Below, in pieces: positions 28,123-46,622 of a stretch of 64,000 nucleotides of DNA. The translations under genes were made by a program, and so were the position numbers. This DNA comes from Enterobacter sp. JBIWA008 (GTDB lineage: Bacteria; Pseudomonadota; Gammaproteobacteria; Enterobacterales; Enterobacteriaceae), in NCBI RefSeq assembly GCF_019968765.1, contig NZ_CP074149.1:3534001-3598000 (forward strand). Direction: 5' to 3'. The first letter of the stretch is position 1. Each line of letters begins with the position of its first letter. The notes under the pieces were generated by a model. It ran no database searches. It was not told where the DNA came from and worked only from the letters and a program-made list of their open reading frames with translations.

Positions 28123-28171
28123 CACCGGGTGGCGGCTACGCCTTACCCGGCCTGCAAGACCGTTGGCAATG

Positions 28172-28519
<348 letters not shown>

Positions 28520-28590
28520 TTAAACTCTTGCCTGTAAGCTGCCTCGTAATCGATTGCTCACAGTATCATATTCAGGCGAATTTTGCGGTA

Positions 28591-29928
28591 CTACTCTTTA
28601 AAATCGTTTGCTTCAAGCTCGTGGCGTGACAGCAGCTTGTAGAACTCGGTGCGGTTGCGTCCGGCCATGCGCGCCGCGTGGGTCACATTGCCTTTGGTGA
28701 TCTGCAATAGCTTGCGCAGATAGTTAAGCTCGAACTGATTCCGCGCTTCCGCAAACGTCGGCAGGGCCGTGTTTTCCCCTTCCAGCGCCTGCTCCACCAG
28801 CGCGTCGCTGATAACCGGTGAAGAGGTCAGCGCCACGCACTGCTCAATCACGTTCACCAGCTGACGCACGTTACCCGGCCAGCCTGCGGCCATCAGCCGC
28901 TTCATCGCATCGGTGGAAAACGCGCGCACGAACGGTTTATGGCGATCGGCCGCCTGGCGCAAAAGATGGTTCGCCAGCAGCGGAATGTCTTCCGCCCGTT
29001 CCGCCAGCGCAGGGATCTTCAGATTCACCACGTTCAGACGGTAGTAGAGATCTTCGCGGAACTCGTTACGGGCCATCACTTTTGGCAGGTCGCGGTGGGT
29101 GGCGGAGATAATTCGCACATTAATATCAATGTCGCGGTTGCTGCCCAGCGGGCGAACTTTTCGCTCCTGCAACACGCGCAGCAGTTTGACCTGCAGCGGC
29201 GCGGGCATGTCGCCAATCTCGTCCAGGAACAGCGTGCCGCCTTCCGCTGCCTGGAACAGCCCTTCCCGGCTGCTCACCGCGCCGGTGAATGCGCCGCGGG
29301 CGTGACCAAACAGTTCAGATTCGAGCAGCTGTTCCGGAAGCGCGCCGCAGTTAATGGCGATAAAGGCGTTTTTACTGCGCTGGCTGGCGTTATGGATCGC
29401 CTGGGCCAGGATCTCTTTCCCGGTTCCGCTCTGGCCGTTGATGAGCACGCTGACGTCGGACTGCGCCACCATCCGGGCCTGTTCAAGCAGACGCAGCATA
29501 ATGGGGCTGCGGGTGACGATAGACTCCCGCCACGCTTCATCCCCCGCCGGGGCGGCATGTTCCAGCGCGCTGTCGATAGCCTTATAAAGCGCGTCTTTGT
29601 CCACCGGCTTGGTCAGGAAGCTGAATACCCCCTGCTGCGTCGCGGCAACCGCATCCGGGATCGACCCGTGCGCCGTCAGGATGATCACAGGCATACCCGG
29701 CTGCTGCTTCTGGATCTCCGCGAACAGCTGCAGGCCATCCATTTCGTCCATCCGCAGGTCGCTTATCACCAGATCGATTTTCTCGCGGCTGAGGATCTTC
29801 AGCCCCTCCAGCCCGCTTTCAGCGGTCACGACGCTGTAGCCTTCACTCACCAGACGCATCCCCAGCAGCTTTAACAGCCCGGGATCGTCATCTACCAGTA
29901 AAAGATGGGCAGGTTTACGGCTCGTCAT
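28591..29928 (-). CDS. glrR: Sigma-54 response regulator GlrR (QseF)
   Basis: NtrC-type activator of 445 residues. The receiver domain has acidic pocket DDD at 13-15 and phospho-acceptor Asp57. The AAA+ domain has Walker A GQSGTGKE (about 165-172) and the sigma-54 contact loop GAFTGA at 212-217. A Fis-type helix-turn-helix ends the protein (NVTHAARMAGRNRTEFYKLL). It activates the sigma-54 promoter of glmY, whose sites are visible in this window. The 5' end overlaps qseG by 14 bases. Confidence 0.97.
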   Translation of the reverse strand: MTSRKPAHLLLVDDDPGLLKLLGMRLVSEGYSVVTAESGLEGLKILSREKIDLVISDLRMDEMDGLQLFAEIQKQQPGMPVIILTAHGSIPDAVAATQQGVFSFLTKPVDKDALYKAIDSALEHAAPAGDEAWRESIVTRSPIMLRLLEQARMVAQSDVSVLINGQSGTGKEILAQAIHNASQRSKNAFIAINCGALPEQLLESELFGHARGAFTGAVSSREGLFQAAEGGTLFLDEIGDMPAPLQVKLLRVLQERKVRPLGSNRDIDINVRIISATHRDLPKVMARNEFREDLYYRLNVVNLKIPALAERAEDIPLLANHLLRQAADRHKPFVRAFSTDAMKRLMAAGWPGNVRQLVNVIEQCVALTSSPVISDALVEQALEGENTALPTFAEARNQFELNYLRKLLQITKGNVTHAARMAGRNRTEFYKLLSRHELEANDFKE

Positions 29929-30631
29929 GCTTCACATCCTCTTGTTTCGGCGTATCGCTGTCCGGTGCCGCGGATGAACTCCCCGGCTGATATTTACGCG
30001 ACGAGAGCTGTCTTTCGATATCGGTCAGGTTCTCCAGCTTACGCGTCGTGGTATCCAGCTGAGTGCGTAAATGTTGCTGCTGTTGACGCAGCGTATCAAG
30101 CTCGCTGTCTGTTGACTGCTGCAGCTTGCTGTAGCGGGAGCGCTCTTCAGACAGCTGAAGCTGTAATGTCTGCCCATCGCGCCAGAGCTGGTATACCGGG
30201 CGTACCTGCACAGGAAGATTGACCACAAACGTGTCCAGTCGGGTCACATTGACGCGGCGTTCAACGGGTGTGATTTTCGCATCTGCGAGTAAAATCCCAC
30301 GCTTGAAAGCGTCCTGCCAGGTGTCTTCATCCAGCATCGCCGCCTTCGAGCGGGCGTCTACCGGTGCCAGACGCTGGGCGCAATCTATTCCACGCAGCCA
30401 GAACAGCGGGTTGCTTTCAACGTCATGTCCTGACAGGTTCCAGATGTCGTCACAGCGGGTTGAGAGGAAGTCTGCCAGCTGGTTATCGGGCCATTTATCT
30501 TCCTGTTTATCGCTAATGGCACTTTGTGGCGCATGGGAAACACACCCTGCCAGAAATAAACAGGGCAGGCTCAGGCGAAGCGTTTTGCAGGAAAACACCG
30601 CGCGTACGGCGCGGAAAAAGACGTGTGACAT
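29915..30631 (-). CDS. qseG: Outer-membrane lipoprotein QseG
   Basis: Lipoprotein of 238 residues encoded between the kinase and the regulator genes; in E. coli it interacts with the kinase and is needed for its activity. The signal peptide ends LAGC with lipidated Cys30. A C-terminal coiled-coil stretch (EERSRYSKLQQSTDSELDTL onward) precedes an acidic tail. I chose MSHVFFRAV for the family length (E. coli 237). An alternative ATG at 30652, one base after the glrK stop, would add seven residues and cannot be excluded. Confidence 0.9.
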   Translation of the reverse strand: MSHVFFRAVRAVFSCKTLRLSLPCLFLAGCVSHAPQSAISDKQEDKWPDNQLADFLSTRCDDIWNLSGHDVESNPLFWLRGIDCAQRLAPVDARSKAAMLDEDTWQDAFKRGILLADAKITPVERRVNVTRLDTFVVNLPVQVRPVYQLWRDGQTLQLQLSEERSRYSKLQQSTDSELDTLRQQQQHLRTQLDTTTRKLENLTDIERQLSSRKYQPGSSSAAPDSDTPKQEDVKHDEP

Positions 30632-30653
30632 ACTCACCAGACATAGATTCATT

Positions 30654-32081
30654 TTATTGATTTTTCCGGCTCACGGGCAGTTCGATACGGAAGCAAACAT
30701 CTGAACGTTCGTCCGCGACAATGTTTAGCTCACCCTGCATGCGTCGTATGCAGTCCCGGGCGATGCTCAGGCCTAAACCGCTTCCTTTCACCGCGCCTTT
30801 CCGCTGATGACTCCCCTGGAAAAAGGGTTCGAAGATCATGGTTTTTTCGTCATCTGGGATCGGAGTGCCGGTGTTTGCGACGTCAATAAACACCCGTGAA
30901 CCATTCGTATTACTTCGGATATAAATGTTACCGGATTCAGTACCATAGTGCACCGCATTGGAGTAAAGATTATCCAGAACGCTCATCAGCAGCATGGGTT
31001 CAGCCAGGCACGCAGGCGCATTCAGTTCGACGCCGGTATGCATCATTTTAGCTCTTGCCGGCAAGCTGTGGGCGGAGATCACCATATCCACCAGCGGCTC
31101 AATTTCAACGTTTTCCAGTACGACCGCACCATCAGCCAGCTTGCGGTTGTAATCCAGCAGTTGCTCAATCAGCTTTTGCAAATTGCGGCTACTGTTATCC
31201 AGAATCTCGACAATTTCTTTCTGTTCTGGCGTAAGGGGCCCGGCCACTTCGTCGGCCAGCAGCTCCGTTCCTTCACGCATGCTGGCCAGCGGCGTTTTAA
31301 GCTCATGAGAGATATGGCGCAGGAACTGATGGCGCTGTGATTCGAGCCACGCCAGGCGCTCGGACAGCCAGATAATACGCTGGCCTACGGATCGCAGCTC
31401 GCGGGGACCTTTAAAGGCGACCGTATCCCCGAGCGATTTCCCCTCACCCAGGCGGTTGATCATACGCTGGATGCCCTTCACCGGGCCGATGATCATGCGG
31501 GTAAAGAGCAGTACCAGCCCGAGGCTCACCAGGAACAGCACCAGCGCCTGCCAGCCGAAGAACTGGCCGCGCTCGGCAATCTCCTGCTGGAGCTGCTGGC
31601 CGCGAGAGAAAATCACCGTGCGCGTTGACTGCACCATCTCGGTATTCGCGCTGGCAAAAGCTTCAAGACGCGCGGCGGCAGCGGCATCCGGGCCGCTGTT
31701 GCTGCACTGCAGCTGCGCAAGATCGTTCAAATCCTGACGTAACGCCTGATACAGCTTGTCGTCAGGCAAAACCCCCGCATGAGCGTCCAGCATTTCGCTG
31801 TAGCGTTTACGCTGACTCTGATAAACCTTTTCCAGCGTCCGATCGTCAAGCACGCAATACTGACGATAGCTACGCTCCATCTCCAGCGCGGCGTTGGTCA
31901 TCGCTTCACTGCGTCTGGCGTCGATGAGTGTCGTACGGTTGGTCAAAGCCGCCTGCGCGCTCAGCGCGTTCAGACTTTGCCACGCCTGCCAGGCAAGGAT
32001 CAGCAGCGGCAGCAGGATCAGCAGGAAGGCCATCATGACGAGCTGCCGCAGGGAGCGGGGGAAAACGGGCCAGCGTTTCAA
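30654..32081 (-). CDS. glrK: Sensor histidine kinase GlrK (QseE)
   Basis: Membrane histidine kinase of 475 residues. Membrane segments at about 12-32 and 178-197 flank a periplasmic sensor domain, followed by HAMP and the H-box RHISHELKTP with His259. The ATPase region contains SGLGLSIARDC. It phosphorylates GlrR in the cell-envelope/amino-sugar circuit. The sRNA gene glmY lies just upstream in the same direction. Confidence 0.97.
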   Translation of the reverse strand: MKRWPVFPRSLRQLVMMAFLLILLPLLILAWQAWQSLNALSAQAALTNRTTLIDARRSEAMTNAALEMERSYRQYCVLDDRTLEKVYQSQRKRYSEMLDAHAGVLPDDKLYQALRQDLNDLAQLQCSNSGPDAAAAARLEAFASANTEMVQSTRTVIFSRGQQLQQEIAERGQFFGWQALVLFLVSLGLVLLFTRMIIGPVKGIQRMINRLGEGKSLGDTVAFKGPRELRSVGQRIIWLSERLAWLESQRHQFLRHISHELKTPLASMREGTELLADEVAGPLTPEQKEIVEILDNSSRNLQKLIEQLLDYNRKLADGAVVLENVEIEPLVDMVISAHSLPARAKMMHTGVELNAPACLAEPMLLMSVLDNLYSNAVHYGTESGNIYIRSNTNGSRVFIDVANTGTPIPDDEKTMIFEPFFQGSHQRKGAVKGSGLGLSIARDCIRRMQGELNIVADERSDVCFRIELPVSRKNQ

Positions 32082-32140
32082 CGCATTACTCTCTTAACGG
32101 GGGTTTACGCAGAGCGTAACTGAGTCTGCCCTTCAGATAC

Positions 32141-32169
32141 AACAAAGCCGGGTAAAAACCCGGCTTTGT
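32141..32169 (-). terminator. Terminator of glmY
   Basis: Stem CAAAGCCGGG / CCCGGCTTTG with a short T/A loop (TTTTTA). It forms the 3' hairpin of the sRNA and also separates glmY from glrK. Confidence 0.88.
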
Positions 32170-32324
32170 CATGGAATGAGGCGGTGCCTAACTCGACGTT
32201 TCGCCCTGGCCTGATAAAGCATCGCTATGATCAGTAGTTGGACGGCAGGCACCTTTTTGTGCGTCATTCGAAGTTTATGTAGCGCGTCCCGGAGGGGCTG
32301 ACATAAGAAGGTGAATGAGCCACT
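32141..32324 (-). ncRNA. glmY: Small RNA GlmY
   Basis: About 184-nt sRNA that binds and titrates the adaptor RapZ, so protecting sRNA GlmZ and raising glmS expression (glucosamine-6-phosphate synthase). It begins AGTGGCTCATTCACC and ends in the terminator CAAAGCCGGG-TTTTTA-CCCGGCTTTG. Most of the body matches my recollection of E. coli GlmY, and the position between purL and glrK is the same. The 5' end was placed from the sigma-54 promoter, whose -12 element predicts a start at 32324-32325. Confidence 0.93.
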
Positions 32325-32335
32325 GGTTAATATTA

Positions 32336-32351
32336 TGCAACACCCGTGCCA
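32336..32351 (-). promoter_or_regulatory. Sigma-54 promoter of glmY
   Basis: TGGCACGGGTGTTGCA matches the sigma-54 consensus TGGCAC-N5-TTGCA exactly, with the -24 GG and -12 GC elements. A CATAAT / TAATAT stretch directly downstream could act as a sigma-70 -10 element, as in E. coli where the two promoters overlap. Confidence 0.9.
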
Positions 32352-32440
32352 GAATGCAAAACAATAAATTAACATGATGAATTAAAAAGGTTTTATACAT
32401 TCAAACTATTACTTGTTGGCAGAATGATTTCCAGGCTAAG

Positions 32441-32554
32441 TGTCGCTATTTAACAACACCTTTAGACCACGATTTTTCTACCTATATAGATCAACAAGTT
32501 AAGTGTCACCTTTTGGAGACACCCGCGAGGCGGGATTGTCGCAATTTTGCGACA
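32441..32554 (-). promoter_or_regulatory. GlrR activator sites upstream of glmY (three)
   Basis: The GlrR motif TGTC-N10-GACA is perfect at 32504-32521 and at 32537-32554. A third copy at 32441-32458 reads TGTC-N10-AACA. They lie about 115 to 230 bases upstream of the sRNA start, suitable for enhancer-type activation by DNA looping. The AT-rich DNA between them and the promoter would suit IHF. Confidence 0.8.
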
Positions 32555-32558
32555 CGCA

Positions 32559-32592
32559 TAAAAAAGCCCGGTGGAGCTTTCGCTTACCGGGC
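32559..32592 (-). terminator. Terminator of purL
   Basis: On the minus strand GCCCGGT-(13 bases)-ACCGGGC runs into TTTTTT. It sits about 25 bases after the purL stop and borders the GlrR sites of glmY. Confidence 0.85.
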
Positions 32593-32615
32593 CTGGAAGG
32601 GTGTGGAGCTAAAAC

Positions 32616-36503
<3,888 letters not shown>

Positions 36504-36566
36504 AAGTCTCTCGTCTTCGAAGCGCCGGGGCGCTTACAGTGTGCGCAAGGGGGGAAAACGGGCGTC

Positions 36567-36572
36567 ATTATA
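36567..36572 (-). promoter_or_regulatory. -10 element of the purL promoter
   Basis: TATAAT on the minus strand, 63 bases before the purL start. The upstream PurR box begins 18 bases away and covers the -35 position, so repressor binding would block RNA polymerase. The -35 hexamer itself is weak. Confidence 0.65.
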
Positions 36573-36589
36573 GAGAATCCTGAGCGCCG

Positions 36590-36605
36590 ACGAAACCGTT
36601 TGCGT
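36590..36605 (-). promoter_or_regulatory. PurR operator of purL
   Basis: ACGAAACCGTTTGCGT (plus strand) fits the reverse PurR consensus ANGNAANCGNTTGCNT at all defined positions. It overlaps the -35 region of the promoter. This is the second PurR box in the window, after that of glyA. Confidence 0.82.
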
Positions 36606-36770
36606 CGAAATAAAATTTGCACAGAGATTTAACAATAGATGTGACCTGTCTCTCTAATTGGTTGCCAAGTGGCGCAAGTTTACGCAAAATGCCGCTCATT
36701 CAATGGCAAACCTTATGATTAACATGGCTACAGCAAACTGAGGCAACCGGCGTCGCAGAGAATTAACTAA

Positions 36771-38772
<2,002 letters not shown>

Positions 38773-39408
38773 CTATTCGAGTTGCTGAAGTTCGCCCGAT
38801 GGCGTGACGCGCCAGCGGTGCTGGCAAAAATAGAGCAACGGGTTGTCCTGCTTGCTGTCGCTGTAGCCGCTGTACAGGCGCAGCGGAGTGCCGATGCGTT
38901 TCTCCAGCTGGACCACTTTTTCATGCCCCAGGCAGCGCATAGTCAGCACCCAGCCGCCGTAGCCGCGGGCAATTTGCGTGGCGATAAGATTGACGCGCGG
39001 TAGCCATGGGGTATCAAAATAGACCTGCTCCACCAGCGTCTGTGGGGAGCCGGTAATCAGCCAGATGTCGGCATCGTTCGCGTCGAGATAGCCTGTAAGG
39101 CGCGCCTGCACCACCGGGAAGGCGGCAACGTGGCCGCGAAACCAGTGCGCAAAATCCTTTTCGAGCTGTTTGAGCCGCGCTTCGCTGTGCCCAAAGGTAC
39201 ATCCCCACAGCAGCAGGCTCATCGGCCATCGCGCCGCCCGGCCTTTCACCAGCAGCGCGATACCGATAACCGGTAAGAGCGGCAGCACGAGCAGCGCATT
39301 CAAAGGCTGACGCCGCAGCAGGTAACGCATAAATGTACCAAACATATCCTGCTGATGCAGCGTTCCATCCAGGTCGAAAAAGACAACGCGACGCGCGTGA
39401 TTTGCCAA
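38773..39408 (-). CDS. pgpC: Phosphatidylglycerophosphatase C
   Basis: HAD-family phosphatase (211 residues, formerly YfhB) of the inner membrane that dephosphorylates phosphatidylglycerol phosphate. The nucleophile motif is FFDLDGTLH. A hydrophobic stretch follows (about 30-55: LNALLVLPLLPVIGIALLV). The motifs WLITGSPQ and YSGYSDSKQDNPLL complete the HAD site. It is nearly identical in layout to E. coli. The PTS gene upstream ends three bases before it starts, so cotranscription is likely. Confidence 0.94.
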   Translation of the reverse strand: MANHARRVVFFDLDGTLHQQDMFGTFMRYLLRRQPLNALLVLPLLPVIGIALLVKGRAARWPMSLLLWGCTFGHSEARLKQLEKDFAHWFRGHVAAFPVVQARLTGYLDANDADIWLITGSPQTLVEQVYFDTPWLPRVNLIATQIARGYGGWVLTMRCLGHEKVVQLEKRIGTPLRLYSGYSDSKQDNPLLYFCQHRWRVTPSGELQQLE

Positions 39409-39411
39409 ACC

Positions 39412-40773
39412 TTACTCCTCTGGGTCGTTGAATCCTAACAGCCAGGTAAACAGGAACCCGGCGATCACCGCTACTAAATAGCCTAACAGATAGAGCATCA
39501 CTTTTCCGGTCACGATGGTTAATGCCAGCGGTAAACCTGAAAGCCCGAAGGTGATCACGGTGGTGACTTTCCAGTAGCTGATAAGCGCCCCGCCTACCGC
39601 GCCCCCCAGACAGGCGGCAAGGAACGGTTTACCCAGCGGCAGCGTAACGCCGAAAATCAGCGGCTCGCCGATGCCGAGCAGTCCGACCGGGAGCGCACCT
39701 TTAATCATTTTTTTCAGTCGCGCGTTGCGGGTTTTCATCAGTACGGCAATCGCCGCGCCGACCTGCCCCACCCCCGCCATCGACAGGATAGGCAGAAGCG
39801 CGTTATAGCCGTGCGCCTGCACCAGCTCGACGTGGATCGGCACCAGCCCCTGATGCAGACCGGTCAGCACCAGCGGCAGGAAGGTACCTGACAGCACTGC
39901 CCCCACCAGCAGGCCACCGCGATCGATCGCCAGAGACGCACCGTGGGCGATGGCTTCAGAGATCCACCCGCCTAGCGGCTGGAGGGCCACAATCGCAATG
40001 CTACCGGTAATCAGCGTGGTGAGCAGCGGGTTGAGGATAAGCTCGATCGAGCCAGGCAGAACCGCGCGCAGCCTTTTCTCGATCCAGCACATCAGGATGA
40101 CCACCAGCAGCACGGCAATCACCCCACCGCGCCCGGGCTGGAGCGCCTCACCAAACAGCGTGATCTGCGCCAGCTGAGGGCTGGACAAGATGCCCGCCAT
40201 CACGCCGCCCATGGCCAGCGATCCGCCAAACACCTTCGCGGTGTTAACCCCGACCAGAATGTTCATGATAGCGAACACCGCGCTGCCGAAGATCCCGAGA
40301 ATCCCCAACAGGTTCGGATACTGCGTGGCGAAATCCCCCACTATATCCGGTCGCTTGAGGATATTGATGATCCCGGTGATCAGGCCCGAGGCAATAAACG
40401 CCGGGATCAGCGGAATAAAGACGTTTGCCAGCTGTCGCAGCGCGTCGCTCATGGGGGCTTTGTATTTGGCTTTCGCCTGTGCTTTGGTGCGTTCCGCATC
40501 GTCAATCGACGCGCTCGCGCTAACGCCCATCAGCGCGCGCATGGCATCGACAACCTGCGCCGCTTTCCCCGGCCCGACGATCAGCTGATGCTGCTGGCCC
40601 TGTTTCACGTAGCCGCTGACCCCGGACAGTTGCTTCAGACGCGCTACGTCAAGCTGGTCGTCGCTATGCACCTCGACGCGCACGCGCGTCATGCAGTTTT
40701 CGAGACGCTGAATATTTTTTTCCCCGCCAATCCCCTGCAGGATATCGCTGGCGAGCGCTGCTGTTTTGTCCAT
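39412..40773 (-). CDS. murP: PTS permease EIIBC, MurP-like (N-acetylmuramic acid)
   Basis: Permease of 453 residues. The EIIB domain (1-80) has its phospho-cysteine Cys27 in ENCMTRVRV. The EIIC domain with about ten membrane segments contains MAGVGQVGAAIA and GIGEPLIFGVTLP. Similarity to E. coli MurP extends through the protein, but it is shorter (474 there). Specificity for MurNAc is inferred from the adjacent murQ, 11 bases upstream. No EIIA is fused. In E. coli K-12 murP lies elsewhere, so this is either a relocated or a second system. Confidence 0.85.
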   Translation of the reverse strand: MDKTAALASDILQGIGGEKNIQRLENCMTRVRVEVHSDDQLDVARLKQLSGVSGYVKQGQQHQLIVGPGKAAQVVDAMRALMGVSASASIDDAERTKAQAKAKYKAPMSDALRQLANVFIPLIPAFIASGLITGIINILKRPDIVGDFATQYPNLLGILGIFGSAVFAIMNILVGVNTAKVFGGSLAMGGVMAGILSSPQLAQITLFGEALQPGRGGVIAVLLVVILMCWIEKRLRAVLPGSIELILNPLLTTLITGSIAIVALQPLGGWISEAIAHGASLAIDRGGLLVGAVLSGTFLPLVLTGLHQGLVPIHVELVQAHGYNALLPILSMAGVGQVGAAIAVLMKTRNARLKKMIKGALPVGLLGIGEPLIFGVTLPLGKPFLAACLGGAVGGALISYWKVTTVITFGLSGLPLALTIVTGKVMLYLLGYLVAVIAGFLFTWLLGFNDPEE

Positions 40774-40784
40774 AGACGCCTCTG

Positions 40785-41678
40785 TTAGTTTTCTAATGCC
40801 GCCCGTAAGAAGCCGTTATGCGCAGCGAGTTTGGCTCTCGCGGTCGCTGCATCCAGCCCGCTTAAGATCATCAGAATGGCCGGTTTAACATCGTGATCGG
40901 TCTGCTTGAGTACCGCTTCTGCCTCTTCACGGCCTGCGCCTGTTGCCTCCATCACCATGCGGCAGGCTCTATCTACCAGCTTGACGTTAGTGGCCTGCAT
41001 ATCCACCATCAGGTTCTGATACACCTTGCCGAACTTCACCATCGCGCCGGTGGAGATCATATTGAGCACCAGCTTTTGCGCGGTCCCGGATTTCAGGCGC
41101 GTGGAGCCGGTGAGCGCTTCCGGTCCGACAACCGGAGAGATGGCGATAGCGGCCACCTGCGCAATCGGGGAGCCCGGATTACAGGAGATGGCCACCGTCG
41201 TGCAGCCGGTCCGGTTGGCGTATTCCAGGCCGCCAATGACGTACGGCGTGCGCCCGGATGCCGCCAGCCCGACCACCAGATCCTTCGCGGTCAGATTCAG
41301 CCCCTTCAGATCATCCTCACCCAGCTGTTTGTTATCTTCGGCCCCTTCAACGGCTTTCAGCAGCGCACCGGGTCCACCGGCAATCAACCCAACGACCAGA
41401 CCGTGCGGAACCCCAAAGGTTGGCGGACATTCTGACGCATCCAGAACCCCAAGACGCCCGCTGGTGCCCGCCCCCATGTAGATAATGCGACCGCCGGCCT
41501 TAAGGGCTTCCGCCGCCGCATCGACCGCTTTCGCCACCTCGGGTAATGTCTCTTTCACTGCCTGCGCGACCAGCGTATCCTGTTGATTAAAGCGGTTAAC
41601 CAGCTCCAGGGTGGAGAGAGCATCCAGATCCATGGTTTGCGGGTTACGCGTTTCAGAAACAAGTGAGCCAAGATTCAT
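40785..41678 (-). CDS. murQ: N-acetylmuramic acid 6-phosphate etherase
   Basis: SIS-domain lyase (297 residues) that splits MurNAc-6-phosphate to GlcNAc-6-phosphate and D-lactate, in cell wall recycling. Family segments [21 protein letters not shown] and [16 protein letters not shown] are intact. The N-terminus ([22 protein letters not shown]) looks closer to the Haemophilus/Vibrio type than to E. coli MurQ. It is the first gene of the murQ-murP pair and is divergent from yfhH. Confidence 0.93.
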   Translation of the reverse strand: MNLGSLVSETRNPQTMDLDALSTLELVNRFNQQDTLVAQAVKETLPEVAKAVDAAAEALKAGGRIIYMGAGTSGRLGVLDASECPPTFGVPHGLVVGLIAGGPGALLKAVEGAEDNKQLGEDDLKGLNLTAKDLVVGLAASGRTPYVIGGLEYANRTGCTTVAISCNPGSPIAQVAAIAISPVVGPEALTGSTRLKSGTAQKLVLNMISTGAMVKFGKVYQNLMVDMQATNVKLVDRACRMVMEATGAGREEAEAVLKQTDHDVKPAILMILSGLDAATARAKLAAHNGFLRAALEN

Positions 41679-41717
41679 TTTTTTACCTCAAGAATTTTTA
41701 ATTCATAATAATCACAC

Positions 41718-41737
41718 TATAATGGAATATAAAATTC
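41718..41737. promoter_or_regulatory. Promoter/operator region between murQ and yfhH
   Basis: TATAAT (41718-41723) overlaps the start of an inverted repeat GAAT-ATAAA-ATTC (41725-41737) in the 117-base divergent gap. AT-rich inverted repeats of this sort are used by MurR-type SIS regulators. Binding by the YfhH protein is a guess. Confidence 0.35.
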
Positions 41738-41795
41738 ATTCAGGCGAGCAAAATTCGTATTTGCGCAGATAATCACATTTTCGCCAGGAGACCGT

Positions 41796-43327
<1,532 letters not shown>

Positions 43328-43328
<1 letters not shown>

Positions 43329-44059
43329 TACTGACGCGCTTCCTGCATCAGGCGTTTCATTTCTGAAACCGCCTCTTTCAGACCGCTCATCACCGCGCGG
43401 CCAATGATGGCGTGGCCGATGTTCAGCTCGTGCATTTCAGGCAGAGCGGCAATGGCCTTCACGTTGTGGTAGGTCAGGCCGTGACCGGCGTTGACCTTCA
43501 GGCCCAGGCTTGAGGCATACGTGGCCGCTTTGGCGATACGCTCCAGCTCTTTAGCCTGTTCAGCATCATTTTTGGCATCGGCATAGCAGCCGGTGTGGAT
43601 TTCGATATACGGCGCGCCCACGTCGGCCGCCGCTTTAATCTGGGCGAAATCGGCGTCGATAAACAGAGAAACCAGGATACCGGCATCCGCCAGGCGCTTG
43701 CAGGCATCGCGCATTTTGTCGAGCTGCCCGGCCACATCCAGACCGCCTTCGGTGGTCACTTCCTGGCGTTTTTCCGGCACCAGGCAGCAGAAATGCGGCT
43801 GGGTCTCGCAGGCAATGGCCAGCATCTCTTCGGTGACCGCCATCTCCAGATTCATACGGGTGTCCAGCGTCTGACGCAGAATGCGCACGTCGCGGTCAGT
43901 AATGTGGCGACGGTCTTCGCGCAGGTGAACGGTAATGCCGTCGGCGCCAGCCTGTTCAGCGATAAACGCCGCCTGAACCGGATCGGGATACGCCGTGCCG
44001 CGCGCATTACGCAGCGTGGCGATGTGATCGATGTTGACGCCTAACAGTAATTCAGCCAT
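43328..44059 (-). CDS. pdxJ: Pyridoxine 5'-phosphate synthase
   Basis: TIM-barrel enzyme (243 residues) that condenses 1-deoxyxylulose 5-phosphate with 3-amino-1-hydroxyacetone phosphate, the last ring-forming step of vitamin B6 synthesis. Signature segments are [32 protein letters not shown] and [12 protein letters not shown]. It lies 33 bases downstream of recO. Confidence 0.98.
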
Positions 44060-44092
44060 GACAATCCTCGGTTTTCTTTTCGATTCTGTGGT

Positions 44093-44800
44093 CTAACGTT
44101 TCGGCACAAACTGCCTGAATAATTCGCGGCTCTTTAAGGGCTTGCCGCCAAGATACGGCTTGAGGGCAATCCGGGTAAAGCGTTTTGCCGCGCGCAGGGT
44201 GTCCTGGTCGGGAAACTCGCGCTCATACAGCGCCCGGAGCTGGCGCCCGGTAAAGGTGCTATTGTCAATAACGATACTGGCAATGAAGCCTTTTTCTTCG
44301 CGGTAGCGGTAGGTCATGGTGTCTTCCACTTCGTCACCGCTGCCCGCACAGTGCAGAAAATCTACGCCGTACCCGAGGTGGCCCAGCAGCGCCAGTTCGA
44401 AACGGCGCAGCGCAGGTTCGGGCGCGCCGGTTGCGCCAGCAAGCGCCTGGATACAGTGCAGATAATCGAAGAAAAGTTCCGAGAAGCGAGTCTCATGTTC
44501 AAGGACGCGGGAGATGAGCTCGTTGACATACAGACCGCTGTAGAGCGTGATGCCAGAAAGGGGAAGCGCCAGGGAGACGGCTTCGGCGCTGCGCAGGGTT
44601 TTGACTTCCCCTCGCCCGCCAAAGCGAACCAGCAACGGCGTAAAAGGCTGTAAGGCACCTTTCAGATTAGAACGTTTGGAACGTGCGCCTTTCGCAACAA
44701 GGCGCACGCGGCCCGACTCTTCCGTGAAGACGTCCAGCATGAGGCTGGTTTCGCTCCAGGGACGACTATGCAGGACAAAGGCGCGCTGCCATCCATCCAT
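44093..44800 (-). CDS. recO: DNA repair protein RecO
   Basis: Mediator (235 residues) that loads RecA on SSB-coated DNA in the RecFOR pathway. N-terminal OB fold ([25 protein letters not shown]) and helical C-terminal region. The C-terminus ends FRQFVPKR, about seven residues shorter than E. coli. It lies 17 bases downstream of era. Confidence 0.97.
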   Translation of the reverse strand: MDGWQRAFVLHSRPWSETSLMLDVFTEESGRVRLVAKGARSKRSNLKGALQPFTPLLVRFGGRGEVKTLRSAEAVSLALPLSGITLYSGLYVNELISRVLEHETRFSELFFDYLHCIQALAGATGAPEPALRRFELALLGHLGYGVDFLHCAGSGDEVEDTMTYRYREEKGFIASIVIDNSTFTGRQLRALYEREFPDQDTLRAAKRFTRIALKPYLGGKPLKSRELFRQFVPKR

Positions 44801-44817
44801 ATGCTCGTCGTCTTAAG

Positions 44818-46520
<1,703 letters not shown>

Positions 46521-46622
46521 CTATACACAACGGCAGGGGATGTCGTTAGTTCGAAGAGATTTATCGTGGAAATAATTCACGTAGCCGCTAATTAAAGCGG
46601 CTACGCGTTCATTTATTGAGAA

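Noticed and set aside
32169..32375. 68-codon minus-strand frame across glmY
   Set aside because: The region is the conserved sRNA GlmY with its sigma-54 promoter; the frame runs through the promoter and has no homology that I recognise.
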